In this document: one piece after another, positions 37,835-47,018 of the stretch
Layout of the letters: each line of letters starts with the position of its first letter
How positions within the stretch are numbered: the stretch's first letter is position 1
Origin: Gillisia sp. Hel_I_86
GTDB taxonomy: Bacteria; Bacteroidota; Bacteroidia; Flavobacteriales; Flavobacteriaceae
NCBI RefSeq assembly: GCF_007827275.1
Contig: NZ_VISE01000001.1
Span: 248,001 to 312,000 of the forward strand
DNA: 64,000 nucleotides
Direction of reading: 5' to 3'
Notes under the pieces: generated by a model
Databases searched by the model: none
Seen by the model: only the letters and a program-made list of their open reading frames with translations
Told to the model about the DNA's origin: nothing
Translations under genes and position numbers: made by a program

Positions 37835-38290
37835 ATGAAGAATACCATCAACATAAAAAACCGCAAAGCGAAATTTGAATATGAATTTCTGGAAACCTAT
37901 GTGGCAGGAATTAAACTTGCCGGGACAGAAATCAAAGCAATTCGTATGGGGAAAGCATCTATTACCGAGAGTTTTTGTGAATTCCAGAACCACGAGCTCT
38001 TTGTGATCAACATGCATGTAGAAGAGTATTCCCACGCTACACATTTCAATCATAATCCTAAAAGTGAGCGTAAATTGCTAATGCAAAAACGGGAACTTAA
38101 AAAACTGGAGAAAGAGGTCAAGAATACCGGTCTCACCATTATTCCTACCAACCTGTTTATAAATGATCGTGGAATTGCAAAACTCAAGATCGCATTGGCA
38201 AAAGGTAAAAAGTTATACGACAAACGAGAAACCATGAAAGACAGGGACAATAAGCGCAATTTAGATAGAATTAAAAAAGACTTTAATTAA
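37835..38290 (+). CDS. smpB: SsrA-binding protein SmpB
   Basis: The protein has 151 residues, usual for SmpB. It starts with NRKAKFEYEFLETYVAGIKL, then GTEIKAIRMGKASITESFCE, and has the basic tail GKKLYDKRETMKDRDNKRN. SmpB binds tmRNA and helps free ribosomes stalled on broken messages. The ssrA gene is not in this window. The next gene, a large DUF5686 protein, follows after 54 bases and may be read from the same promoter or from one not visible. Confidence 0.97.
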   Translation: MKNTINIKNRKAKFEYEFLETYVAGIKLAGTEIKAIRMGKASITESFCEFQNHELFVINMHVEEYSHATHFNHNPKSERKLLMQKRELKKLEKEVKNTGLTIIPTNLFINDRGIAKLKIALAKGKKLYDKRETMKDRDNKRNLDRIKKDFN

Positions 38291-38344
38291 GCCCCACCCC
38301 CATTCCTATTATTTGGTTATTTTGCAAGGGTAAAACTTCTATAT

Positions 38345-40825
38345 ATGAAAGGTAGCTTAAAACTCCTCCTATTTCTTTTCCTTATTTCCCGATTTTCATT
38401 TGCACAGGTTACAGGTACAGTTAGGGACAATAACGGCCTCCCACTCTCCTATGTAAATATTTATACTGAAGATGGTGCACATGGAACTACCACAAACGAA
38501 GATGGAAATTACGAGCTTCGATTATCCAAAAAGGGCGAATATGAATTGGTCTTTCAATTTTTAGGGTACCAAACCCGTAAAAAAAAGATCCTTGTAGATA
38601 AATTTCCATTTCAATTGGATGTCCAATTAAATTCAGAAACAACCAATTTGGATGAGGTTACCATCAACTCTAAAGACAATCCTGCTGATAGGATTATTAG
38701 AAATGCCATTGCGAGCAGAAAGAAAAACCTTGCAAAACTAGAGCAATACACGGCCAATTATTATTCCCGTGGATTATGGCGGATTAAGAATGCCCCAGAA
38801 AAGATTTTGGGACAAGAACTTGGAGATCTTGGTGGCGGCTTGGATTCTACCCGAAGCGGAATTATATATTTAAGTGAAACTATTTCTGAAATCACTTTTC
38901 GTGCTCCAGATGATTTTAAAGAAAAAATAATCGCCTCCAAAGTGAGTGGGAATGACAATGGTTTCAGCTTAAATTCTGCCGAAGAATCCGATTTCTCCTT
39001 TTATAACAATACCATAAACCTCAATGCAGAGATTGTCTCACCCATCGCCGATTATGCGTTCAATTATTACGATTATAAATTAGAAGGCGTTTTTTATGAT
39101 GAAGGCACCCTAATAAATAAGATCCAAGTAAATCCTAAACGCCCAAAAGATCGGGTTTTTAGCGGGTTTATTTATATAGTCGAAGATACCTGGCAAATCT
39201 ATGGAACCGAACTTAAAACCACCGGACAGGCCATTCAGGTGCCACCAATTGAAGAACTCACTTTTACGCAAAACTTTAAATATTCTGAAGAAAATAAATT
39301 CTGGATCAAGATAAGTCAGGCGGTGGATTTTAGCTTTTCGATGTTTGGGATTGGCGGGGATGGAAGGTTTACCGCGGTTTATAGCAATTATAATTTTGAA
39401 CCTCAATTCGAAAAAAGGACCTTTACGAGAGAGGTGTTAAGTTTTGCAAATCAGGCCAACAAAAAAGATTCTCTGTACTGGAACAATATCAGGCCGGTAC
39501 CCTTAACGACAGAAGAGCTAACAGATTATGTGAAGAAGGATAGTATCCAAGAACTAAAAAGTTCCAAAAAATACCTGGACTCTGTAGATACCGCCCAAAA
39601 TAAATTTTCAATCTCCAATCTGCTTTTTGGATATAGCTATGGGAAAACCTACAAAAAGCAGCGATTTAGCATCTCTTCTCCCTTATTTGGAACTCACTAC
39701 AATACCGTTCAAGGATATAATACTTCTATAGATGTTTCCTATCGAAAGAATCTGGATGATAATTTCAGAAAGTATTGGAGGATCTATTCTAAGATGAATT
39801 ATGGCTTTAGCGATGATCGTTTCAGGATAACAGCAGGTTTTCAAAAGAAATTCAACAATATCTCCAAGCCTATTTTAAATGTGGAAGCAGGAGTAGCAAC
39901 TGCACAAATAAATCCAACTTTACCAATTTCAGAAAGAATAAACGATATCACCAGTTTGTTTTTCGAGCGAAATTATTTGAAATTATACGAAAAACAGTTT
40001 GCTGAAATCTCCTACCAGCAAGAGCTTTTTAACGGATTTAGATTGTTTTCAGATGTTAGTTATCAGCAACGAAATGCATTATTTAATACCAGTGATAATT
40101 CTTGGATCAATCAAGATGATGTTGCTTATACCTCCAATAATCCGTTACAGCCAGAAAATTTTGAAAGTGCGCCTTTTGAAGATCACCATATTTTTAAGTT
40201 GAATGTTTCCGGAAGAATAGATTTTGGCCAGAAATACATGAGTTATCCCGATAGTAAAGTAAATGTCCCTTCTAATAAATTTCCAACTTTATGGATCACA
40301 TACGAGAAAGGTTTTGCCAGCGATATTTCTGAATATAATTTCGATCAGGTTCGCGTGGCATTGATACAAAGCGTAAATCTTGGCAATAAAGGGGATTTTC
40401 AATATACGTTAAAAGGCGGTGCTTTTCTAAATGCTAATGAGATCTCTTATTTGGACTATCAGCATTTTAATGGCAATCAGACGCGTATTGGCAGTGGTAG
40501 TTACCTCAATAAATTCAATTTATTGCCTTATTATGAACTGAGCACCAAAAACAACTATTTGGAGCTACATGCCGAACAGGATTTTCAGGGTTGGATCTTA
40601 GGGAAACTTCCCCTAATCAATAAACTGAATTATAATTTGATCCTTGGAGCGCATGCGCTTTCTATAGAAAACAACAAACCCTACACAGAGTTTTCTGTGG
40701 GAATAGACAATTTAGGCTTTGGAAAGTACCGATTATTAAGACTTGATTATGTAGTCTCTAAGTATCAAGGAAAAACAGAAGCAGCCTTTATCTTCGGACT
40801 TAAGTTTTTAGGGATTTTTGAGTAG
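38345..40825 (+). CDS. CarboxypepD_reg-like and DUF5686 outer membrane protein
   Basis: The protein has 826 residues and a signal peptide ending FSFAQ. Residues about 22-105 are a CarboxypepD_reg-like domain (VTGTVRDNNGLPLSYVNIYT). The rest is DUF5686, a beta-rich body likely forming an outer-membrane barrel; the last strand ends in FGLKFLGIFE. Such proteins are common in Bacteroidota and their function is unknown. It is not a TonB receptor because no plug domain or TonB box is visible. Confidence 0.88.
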   Translation: MKGSLKLLLFLFLISRFSFAQVTGTVRDNNGLPLSYVNIYTEDGAHGTTTNEDGNYELRLSKKGEYELVFQFLGYQTRKKKILVDKFPFQLDVQLNSETTNLDEVTINSKDNPADRIIRNAIASRKKNLAKLEQYTANYYSRGLWRIKNAPEKILGQELGDLGGGLDSTRSGIIYLSETISEITFRAPDDFKEKIIASKVSGNDNGFSLNSAEESDFSFYNNTINLNAEIVSPIADYAFNYYDYKLEGVFYDEGTLINKIQVNPKRPKDRVFSGFIYIVEDTWQIYGTELKTTGQAIQVPPIEELTFTQNFKYSEENKFWIKISQAVDFSFSMFGIGGDGRFTAVYSNYNFEPQFEKRTFTREVLSFANQANKKDSLYWNNIRPVPLTTEELTDYVKKDSIQELKSSKKYLDSVDTAQNKFSISNLLFGYSYGKTYKKQRFSISSPLFGTHYNTVQGYNTSIDVSYRKNLDDNFRKYWRIYSKMNYGFSDDRFRITAGFQKKFNNISKPILNVEAGVATAQINPTLPISERINDITSLFFERNYLKLYEKQFAEISYQQELFNGFRLFSDVSYQQRNALFNTSDNSWINQDDVAYTSNNPLQPENFESAPFEDHHIFKLNVSGRIDFGQKYMSYPDSKVNVPSNKFPTLWITYEKGFASDISEYNFDQVRVALIQSVNLGNKGDFQYTLKGGAFLNANEISYLDYQHFNGNQTRIGSGSYLNKFNLLPYYELSTKNNYLELHAEQDFQGWILGKLPLINKLNYNLILGAHALSIENNKPYTEFSVGIDNLGFGKYRLLRLDYVVSKYQGKTEAAFIFGLKFLGIFE

Positions 40826-40895
40826 GTAATCTTTAGATTTAATGAAAATCCATTTTCGTCCAGTAAATACTTGACCATCCCATTCCGTCACCCTG

Positions 40896-41020
40896 AACGG
40901 TCTTGGCAAGTAGCGTGGAGTGGGGACGCATTCTTGTCGGCTTTGTTGGTTTTTACTTGGTCTCTAAAATAACACTTTTCATTGGAATACCCGCTATTTG
41001 CGCTTAACCGACTTGTTGGC
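40896..41020 (-). repeat. Shared 3' element, copy A
   Basis: The element aligns over its whole length with the plus-strand element at 51757-51890, with a few gaps; I judged roughly 75-80% identity by eye. Shared blocks include AGCGTGGAGT, GGCTTTGTTG, TTGGTCTCTAAAATA, CACTTTTCA, CCCGCTATTTG and TGTTGGC (plus-strand view). In gene orientation it starts about 10 bases after the stop of the lipoprotein gene and ends with the GTT that rejoins the split palindrome. Confidence 0.75.
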
Positions 41021-41870
41021 TAATGGTTTTTAGTTACTTAGCCAACTATGATAACTTATATTATTCCAGCCGTAAATCGAAATAGAAACACCTGAATTTT
41101 CCTCAATATTTTCCTCTGAAAAATTCTTGAGAATTGATTTTAAATTTTCAAATTCTTCGTAATCTGTGTATTTAAAGTATTTAGAAGGATGGTTAACCCA
41201 ATGTCCATCTGAAGTAGTAGGATAAGGTATTCTTCCTTCTCCTTCAAACTCAAATTCCGTGAAATTAGGATTTTCTTTAAGGACTTCTAAAAACTGCTCA
41301 TAAATTTCTGTATTATCAATATTTGTCCCAGAGACATAAGCAAATGAATTGGGAGGATATCTAAAAGTTTGATTAAATAATAAATGCGTAAAATTATTAT
41401 CAATAATGTTTATAGAAATCTTTTCTTGATTTATTGTAATGGAATATTGGTCAATAGTATTCCCATTAATAAAAGTTATTTTGTTGATTTTTTCTGGCAA
41501 ATCAATGTAAGAAGTTGCCGGACCAATGGCAGTAAGGCAAATTGTTGGAACTGATATTTTTTCAAGTCGTATTATTAGTTCATTATCTTCTATAGATTGC
41601 GTTGTAATTAAACTGTAATTGTAGCAAGGAAATTCTTCTCTTGTTATTAGTTTAAGTTTTAACCTAGGATTTTCAGATATATTTGAATTGTTATAAATTT
41701 CTACTGGCATAAAGTTAATATCCGTTTCTATAGAACCGATAAAGTCATCATCATTCTTGCTACAACTTAGAGCAATAAAGGAAATTATAAGTATTATAAT
41801 TTTTTTCATGTGTTCCATTTATATATATGACACTAAAATTGTAAAAGGTTGCGTGAAAATTATGCCCAAC
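40899..41870 (-). mobile_element. Putative cassette-like insertion A (lipoprotein gene plus 3' element)
   Basis: The palindromic repeat CGTCACCCTGAACTTGTTTCAGGGTC appears split here: CGTCACCCTGAAC lies at 40886-40898 and AACTTGTTTCAGGGGTC at 41868-41884, with a lipoprotein gene and a shared 3' element in between. The insert is about 970 bp. Insertion B at 51038-51887 has the same layout with different cargo. No integrase is visible in the window. This interpretation is inference from matching junctions. Confidence 0.45.
41030..41809 (-). CDS. Hypothetical lipoprotein (cargo of insertion A)
   Basis: I chose Met4 of the longer 262-residue frame as the start, because it gives MKKIIILIISFIALSCSKND with lipobox Cys16; the alternative ATG is at 41818. 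The 259 residues are AT-rich in codon use and mostly beta-type, with a C-terminal helical stretch EEFENLKSILKNFSEENIEE. I do not recognise a family. It is flanked by halves of a palindromic repeat and by a shared 3' element, suggesting it came in as a mobile unit. Base use differs visibly from neighbouring genes. Confidence 0.7.
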   Translation of the reverse strand: MKKIIILIISFIALSCSKNDDDFIGSIETDINFMPVEIYNNSNISENPRLKLKLITREEFPCYNYSLITTQSIEDNELIIRLEKISVPTICLTAIGPATSYIDLPEKINKITFINGNTIDQYSITINQEKISINIIDNNFTHLLFNQTFRYPPNSFAYVSGTNIDNTEIYEQFLEVLKENPNFTEFEFEGEGRIPYPTTSDGHWVNHPSKYFKYTDYEEFENLKSILKNFSEENIEENSGVSISIYGWNNISYHSWLSN

Positions 41871-42449
41871 TTGTTTCAGGGGTCTTCTTAGTATTTCCTA
41901 AGATACTGAAACAAGTTCAGCATGACGACAAATCTGAATATAGCCTGTTCAAAACTTGCTACAGGTTTTTCAGGTTGAGTGCCCCGATGCCTCGAGGGAA
42001 ACCTATTTGTTCAGTCCAAAAGTTCTCGAATTCAGTTTATCCTGAGCGCAGTCGAAGAACTCAAACAGACAAATTATTTAAATTACCACAATGAATAGAA
42101 CCCTCAATGTAGGATCTCGAAATAAAAACATTTGCTCTTGAGATTCTTCAATACGATACACTACTTTCAGAATGACAGTTTAATTCTTTTGTCATATCGA
42201 GCGTAGTCGAGATGCTTTTTTACTTAAAGGTTCTTTAGCACACTAAGTTTCCTTTTGAATGACAAAAATATTTTACTGTCATCCCGACGACAGGAGGGAT
42301 CTCTTGGTTAAAAACACTTGCTCTTGAGAATCTTCAATACTTTACACTACTTTCAGAATGACAGTTTTATTCTTTTGTCACATCGAGCGTAGTCGAGATG
42401 TTATTTGACCCTTCGACTCCCCTCAGGGAGACAAAACCATGAAATCAGT
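41871..42449. repeat. Repeat-rich intergenic stretch with a duplicated 86-bp unit
   Basis: No gene is supported here. The units at 42129-42214 and 42315-42400 (86 bases each) are nearly identical: a TTGCTCTTGAGAxTCTTCAA start, ACACTACTTTCAGAATGACAG, and TCGAGCGTAGTCGAGATG at the end. The stretch also holds a full CTGAAACAAGTTCAGCATGACG palindrome near 41908-41930. Open frames here come from repeats and are not genes. Confidence 0.7.
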
Positions 42450-43091
42450 CTAATTCTTATCCTCTAAAAGGGGAACAAACCTAAAATCACCAAATTCTTT
42501 TTTATCGAATTCCTTGGCAGATTTTCTTATATAAAGGGTCATTACCTGCACATTTTCTCCTACTGGGATCACTAAGCGTCCCCCCACTTTTAATTGAGCC
42601 AATAACGCATTTGGAACATAGGGCGCACCAGCGGTCACGATAATCTTATCGTAGGGCGCATATTCTTCCAAGCCTTTATATCCATCCCCAAAACTTAAAT
42701 ATTTGGGCCTATAGCCAATTTTAGATAAGAACACTTTGGTTTTTTTATACAACTCGCGTTGGCGTTCTATGCTATAAACTTTAGCCCCTAACTCACATAA
42801 AACAGCGGTCTGGTAGCCGCTTCCTGTACCAATTTCCAGTACGCTATCCCCTTTTTTGATCTCCAATAATTCGGTTTGAAAAGCAACGGTATAGGGTTGG
42901 GAAATAGTTTGATCTGCAGCGATTGGAAATGCTTTATCCTGGTATGCATGGTCTTCAAAACCACTATCCATAAACAGGTGTCTGGGAATCTTGTTGATTG
43001 CAGCCAAAACCTTTTTGTCCTTTACCCCTTTTGCCTCCACAATTGCTGCCAATTGTTGCCTTTTCCCCCGATGTCTAAATGTATCCTTCAA
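42450..43091 (-). CDS. pcm: Protein-L-isoaspartate O-methyltransferase
   Basis: The enzyme uses S-adenosylmethionine to methylate isoaspartyl residues and start repair of aged proteins. The SAM site is SVLEIGTGSGYQTAVL near 85-100, with FGDGYKGLEEYAPYDKIIV and AQLKVGGRLVIPVG in order, and the N-terminal substrate region PRHLFMDSGFEDHAYQD. No ATG start is in frame; TTG at 43091 begins (M)KDTFRHRGKRQQL, like close relatives, while TTG at 43106 adds five residues. I chose 43091. It is divergent from the Gfo/Idh gene with about 160 bases between. Confidence 0.9.
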   Translation of the reverse strand: MKDTFRHRGKRQQLAAIVEAKGVKDKKVLAAINKIPRHLFMDSGFEDHAYQDKAFPIAADQTISQPYTVAFQTELLEIKKGDSVLEIGTGSGYQTAVLCELGAKVYSIERQRELYKKTKVFLSKIGYRPKYLSFGDGYKGLEEYAPYDKIIVTAGAPYVPNALLAQLKVGGRLVIPVGENVQVMTLYIRKSAKEFDKKEFGDFRFVPLLEDKN

Positions 43092-43202
43092 CTTAATAAA
43101 TTGCAATTATGGCATAAAATTAAACAATCTAACCCAAGCCTTCAAGCTAAGTTTTAATTATTATTTAACGCTTGTACCAATTCATTTACAACCAAAATGA
43201 TA

Positions 43203-43232
43203 TTGGCTTTATGCCGAGAAATGTTATTTTTG
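43203..43232 (+). promoter_or_regulatory. Flavobacterial promoter of the Gfo/Idh gene
   Basis: TTG at 43203-43205, a spacer of 19 bases, then TATTTTTG at 43225-43232: a full match to the Bacteroidota TTG-N19-TAnnTTTG pattern. The box lies 16 bases before the ATG. Confidence 0.7.
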
Positions 43233-43248
43233 TTGAAAACGTAACAAC

Positions 43249-44214
43249 ATGCTAAAAGCTGGTGTATTTGGTGCAGGTCATTTAGGTAAGATCCATTTAA
43301 AACTGCTCCAACAATCTTCGGAATATGAGTTAATAGGGTTTTATGACGGAGATACCAAACGAGCCAAAGATATAGAAGACGAATTTGGTTATAAAAGTTT
43401 CCCTTCTGCTGAAGCCCTGATAGATGCTGTAGATATGATAGATGTGGTAACCCCGACAATCACCCACTTTGAAACGGCTAAAAAAGCAATCACTGCCGGA
43501 AAACACCTTTTTGTAGAAAAACCTATCACTTCCACCTATGCGGAAGCTGAAGAATTAATTGCTTTAGCTAAAAAACATAAAGTCAAAGGGCAGGTGGGCC
43601 ATGTAGAGCGTTTTAACCCGGCATTTAGAGCGGTAAAAGACAAGATCGGGCAACCGATGTTTATTGAAGCGCATAGATTGGCAGAGTTCAATCCGCGTGG
43701 GACAGATGTGCCCGTGGTTTTGGATTTGATGATCCACGATATAGATGTGATCTTAAGTGTGGTGAAATCCAAGGTGAAAAATGTATATGCCAGTGGGGTA
43801 TCGGTTATTAGTGAGACTCCAGATATTGCCAATGCCAGAATTCAGTTTGAAAATGGATGCGTTGCAAATTTAACGGCAAGCCGAATCTCCCTTAAGAATA
43901 TGCGAAAAGCACGGTTTTTTCAGCGGGATGCGTATATTTCGGTAGATTTTCTTGAACGCAAATGCGAGGTGGTAAAAATGAAGGATGCTCCCAAGGAACC
44001 AGATGATTTTGCGATGATCCTTCAGAATGCTGAAGGGATTAAAAAACAGATCTATTTTGAGAATCCCACTATCGATGCCAACAATGCGATTTTGGATGAA
44101 CTGGAATCTTTTGCGCAAGCAATAAATAATAATACAGAACCAGTTGTTACCCTAGAACAAGGCGCCGAAGCCTTGAAAGTAGCTAACATGGTGATAGAAA
44201 GTTTTAAAAAATAG
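43249..44214 (+). CDS. Gfo/Idh/MocA family oxidoreductase
   Basis: The protein has 321 residues. Its N-terminal Rossmann fold has VFGAGHLGKIHLKLLQ (NAD(P) glycine-rich site) and the family motif LFVEKPITSTYAEAEELI with the EKP lysine at about 92; the C-terminal substrate domain carries LDLMIHDIDVI, giving the His-Asp pair. These enzymes oxidise or reduce sugars, inositols or related compounds with NAD(P). The substrate is not evident. It stands alone with a good promoter and is followed by a short repeat fragment. Confidence 0.92.
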   Translation: MLKAGVFGAGHLGKIHLKLLQQSSEYELIGFYDGDTKRAKDIEDEFGYKSFPSAEALIDAVDMIDVVTPTITHFETAKKAITAGKHLFVEKPITSTYAEAEELIALAKKHKVKGQVGHVERFNPAFRAVKDKIGQPMFIEAHRLAEFNPRGTDVPVVLDLMIHDIDVILSVVKSKVKNVYASGVSVISETPDIANARIQFENGCVANLTASRISLKNMRKARFFQRDAYISVDFLERKCEVVKMKDAPKEPDDFAMILQNAEGIKKQIYFENPTIDANNAILDELESFAQAINNNTEPVVTLEQGAEALKVANMVIESFKK

Positions 44215-44218
44215 AGAT

Positions 44219-44255
44219 TAGCTTCGGGAAATAAACCTTCATTGAAGTATTAAAG
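44219..44255. repeat. Partial copy of the interspersed GAGG repeat after the Gfo/Idh gene
   Basis: TTAGCTTCGGGAAATAAACC followed by TTCATTGAAGTATTAAAG corresponds to the 3' half of the repeat at 35484-35575 with changes in both arms of the last hairpin. It starts within a few bases of the gene stop. Confidence 0.5.
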
Positions 44256-44280
44256 ACTTTCAGAAATAAAAAGAAATTAT

Positions 44281-44449
44281 GCATATCCGTTTTTTGTCCT
44301 AAAAGTTCTTTCGTCACCCTGTCCCGAAGCGTCGGGATATTTCAGGGTCTCAATATTGTAGTGATTTAAATTATAATAAGATTCTGAAACTCCGAAGTAT
44401 CGGGACAGAATAACGTCCTTTTTCAGTTTAGGATACTTTACGGACAAAC
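44281..44449. mobile_element. MITE-like element, copy 2
   Basis: GCATATCCGTTTTTTGTCCT at the left and AGGATACTTTACGGACAAAC at the right form imperfect terminal inverted repeats. Two inner palindromes (CCCGAAGCGTCGGGATATTT region and the CTGAAAC..GGGACAGAATAACG region) are as in copies 1 and 3. It lies 60 bases before the hydroxybutyryl-CoA dehydrogenase start, where it could affect that promoter. Confidence 0.65.
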
Positions 44450-44508
44450 AAACAACAATTAACAAAGCTATTTGGGAACAAGTACCAATAGCTACTTAAA
44501 AAAACAGC

Positions 44509-45396
44509 ATGAAGAACATAGCAGTAATTGGAGCAGGAACCATGGGGAACGGAATAGCCCATACCTTTGCCCAAAGCGGATACCAGGTAAACCTAATAGA
44601 TATTTCCAAGGAAAGCCTTCAAAAAGGTGTGGATACAATTTCCAAGAATTTGGACAGAATGCTTGCAAAAGAAAAAATCACGGAGGCAGATAAAACAGCA
44701 ACATTAAAAAACATTAAAACCTTCATCGATATCCCTTCAGGAGTAAAAAATGTTTCATTGGTAGTAGAAGCTGCTACAGAAAATGAAGATCTAAAATTGA
44801 AAATCTTCGAACAATTGGATGCTAATTGTACTGAGGATACTATTCTTGCTACCAACACCTCTTCGATCTCTATTACCCAGATCGCTTCTAAGATCTCCAA
44901 TCCTTCAAGGGTTATTGGTATGCATTTTATGAATCCGGTACCGGTGATGAAATTGGTGGAGATCATACGAGGATACAATACCAGCGACAAGGTTACCAAA
45001 ACCATCATGGATCTTTCAGAAAAACTTGGTAAGAGTCCCGTAGAGGTTAACGACTATCCCGGTTTTGTAGCTAACAGGATCCTTATGCCAATGATCAATG
45101 AAGCTATTGAAACCCTTTACAATGGTGTTGCAGGAGTTTATGAGATAGATACTGTGATGAAATTGGGAATGGCTCACCCAATGGGACCCTTGCAATTGGC
45201 AGATTTTATAGGCCTGGATGTTTGCCACTCTATACTTGAGGTAATGTACAAAGGCTTCAAAAACCCCAAATATGCAGCTTGTCCCTTATTAACAAATATG
45301 GTACGCGCAGGAAAACTCGGAGTAAAATCTGGGGAAGGTTTCTATGATTATTCTGAAAATAGGAAAGCTGAAAACGTTTCAAAACAATTCAGTTAA
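44509..45396 (+). CDS. hbd: 3-hydroxybutyryl-CoA dehydrogenase
   Basis: The protein has 295 residues, usual for Hbd. NAD site VIGAGTMGNGIAHTFAQSGY at the start, then the dimer and catalytic parts: LATNTSSISITQIA, VIGMHFMNPVPVMKLVEII (catalytic His near 140), and NDYPGFVANRILMPMINEA. It oxidises 3-hydroxybutyryl-CoA to acetoacetyl-CoA, in fatty acid or amino acid breakdown. It is transcribed alone. The MITE-like copy just upstream leaves little room for a promoter outside the repeat. Confidence 0.95.
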   Translation: MKNIAVIGAGTMGNGIAHTFAQSGYQVNLIDISKESLQKGVDTISKNLDRMLAKEKITEADKTATLKNIKTFIDIPSGVKNVSLVVEAATENEDLKLKIFEQLDANCTEDTILATNTSSISITQIASKISNPSRVIGMHFMNPVPVMKLVEIIRGYNTSDKVTKTIMDLSEKLGKSPVEVNDYPGFVANRILMPMINEAIETLYNGVAGVYEIDTVMKLGMAHPMGPLQLADFIGLDVCHSILEVMYKGFKNPKYAACPLLTNMVRAGKLGVKSGEGFYDYSENRKAENVSKQFS

Positions 45397-45739
45397 ATCA
45401 AATGAAATCTCAAGTGAGAGTTAAATGACAAATAAAAATATTTCGTCGTCACCCTGAAACCTGCGATAAAAAAATTTACCTAGCGTAGGTTTTTGACGTA
45501 ATTTTCGATTTTCTAATGAAATAGATGCTGAAACAAGTTCAGCATGACGGCAATACCGCATCGTCACCCTGAATTTACCAGCCCTTACCGGTCGGGCGGG
45601 TTTTAGGGTCTCATTTTATTGTATTGAATTACAGGGTTATAAGATGCTGAAACAAGTTCAGAATGACGTCCGTTATTAGGTTAGGAAACTTTACAGACAT
45701 TCAAATATAATTTTTCATAATTTCTGAAACAAAAAATCA
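45397..45739. repeat. Repeat-rich gap with a degenerate MITE-like copy
   Basis: The stretch holds GTCACCCTGAA-type palindromes at about 45447-45460 and 45561-45575, GATGCTGAAACAAGTTCAG at about 45526-45544 and 45643-45661, and near 45679-45703 a right end resembling that of the MITE-like elements (GGTTAGGAAACTTTACAGAC). The left terminal repeat is missing. It reaches to within about 37 bases of the DUF1015 gene. No gene is seen. Confidence 0.6.
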
Positions 45740-46975
45740 TTGGCAAAAATAGTTCCGTTTAAAGCAGTAAGGCCTACCAAAGATAAGGCAGGGATGGTTG
45801 CCTCCAGACCGTATGAAAATTATAGTGCGGGGGAATTAAAAGCCCAGTTGGAATACAATCCTTTTTCTTTCCTGCATATCATAAATCCCGGCTATAAATT
45901 TCAGCATGAAATAACCGGGGAGAAGAGGTTTCAGTTGGTAAGGAATAGATATCTGGAATTTAAGGAAGAGGAAATATTTATTCAGGATAAAACACCTTGC
46001 TATTATTTCTATAAAATACTTACCAGGACCAATATGTTCTCTGGAATTATTGCCGCAGCGAGCGTTCAGGATTATGAGGATAATGTGATAAAAAGACACG
46101 AGGACACTCTAGCCAACCGTGAGAACCTCTTTAAGGATTATTTAAAGGTAGTCGGCTTTAATACAGAACCGGTACTCCTGACCTATCCCGATTCAGAAAT
46201 TATGGACAACCTCATGCTGAAGGTAATGAAAGGGGAACCTGAATATGAGTTTTCCACCTATAATAAGGAGAAACATATCTTATGGAAGATCGAGTCCCCC
46301 GAAAAAGTTGCAAAGATAAAAGCTGAATTTGAAACTATGCCCACACTTTATATAGCAGATGGGCATCATAGAAGTGCCTCTTCCTATTTACTGGCCAAGG
46401 AATCCAAAGCAGCAAATCCAAATCATACCGGCAAAGAGCCATATAATTATTTTATGAGCTTTCTTATTTCTGAAAGCAAACTACAGATCTTCGAATTCAG
46501 CAGATTGATCACAGATCTAAACGGTCTGAGCAAAGAGGAGTTTTTAATACAGTTGGATCTTTGGTTTAGGATAGAAAGCAGAGGGCTGGAAGTCTATACA
46601 CCTACCAAAAAACATCATTTTAACATGTATCTGGATGGAGAATTCCACTCTTTATATCTGCGGAAGACAAATTATGAATTCACGGATTCCTTGAGTAATT
46701 TGGATACCTATATTTTATATCAAAAAATATTGAAGCCTATTTTAAATATTCAGGATCTTCGCAATGACGATAGGATTGCCTACATCCATGGAAAAAACGA
46801 TTTGATCGAGATTAAATCTCAAGTAGATAGCGGTAATTTCGCCGTGGGTTTTGGAATGTTGCCATTGACTATTGAAGAACTTAAAAAAGTGGCAGATGAA
46901 GGCTTGACAATGCCCCCAAAAAGCACTTATATTGAACCTAAACTAAGAAGCGGATTAACGATCTATGAGTTTTAG
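45740..46975 (+). CDS. DUF1015 family protein
   Basis: The protein has 411 residues and starts at a TTG codon giving (M)AKIVPFKAVRPTKD, the usual start of this family. Family marks are SRPYENYSAGELKAQLEYNP, YYFYKILTRTNMFSGIIAAA, YIADGHHRSASSYLLAKESK with a His-His-Arg set, and a C-terminal FGMLPLTIEELKKVADEG. The DGHHR motif suggests a metal or phosphate site; the family role is unknown, although it is often near serine or phosphoserine genes. It is the first gene of a likely operon with YggS, a nuclease, a channel and miaA. Confidence 0.92.
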   Translation: MAKIVPFKAVRPTKDKAGMVASRPYENYSAGELKAQLEYNPFSFLHIINPGYKFQHEITGEKRFQLVRNRYLEFKEEEIFIQDKTPCYYFYKILTRTNMFSGIIAAASVQDYEDNVIKRHEDTLANRENLFKDYLKVVGFNTEPVLLTYPDSEIMDNLMLKVMKGEPEYEFSTYNKEKHILWKIESPEKVAKIKAEFETMPTLYIADGHHRSASSYLLAKESKAANPNHTGKEPYNYFMSFLISESKLQIFEFSRLITDLNGLSKEEFLIQLDLWFRIESRGLEVYTPTKKHHFNMYLDGEFHSLYLRKTNYEFTDSLSNLDTYILYQKILKPILNIQDLRNDDRIAYIHGKNDLIEIKSQVDSGNFAVGFGMLPLTIEELKKVADEGLTMPPKSTYIEPKLRSGLTIYEF

Positions 46976-47018
46976 GGTTAAAAATACCATATAGGATAAT
47001 AAATACTTAATTTAGAGA

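Noticed and set aside
40896-41020. Classical integron attC site at the 3' element
   Set aside because: The core GTT and a GTTGGGC are present, but the full R''-L''-L'-R' layout (RYYYAAC ... GTTRRRY) could not be found, and no IntI gene is in the window.
41849-42094. Open frame of 81 codons in the repeat region
   Set aside because: It is made of dispersed repeat sequence and has no domain or lipoprotein/signal features.
42129-42400. CRISPR array
   Set aside because: There are only two units of 86 bp with a long spacer; repeats are not short and regular, and no cas gene is near.
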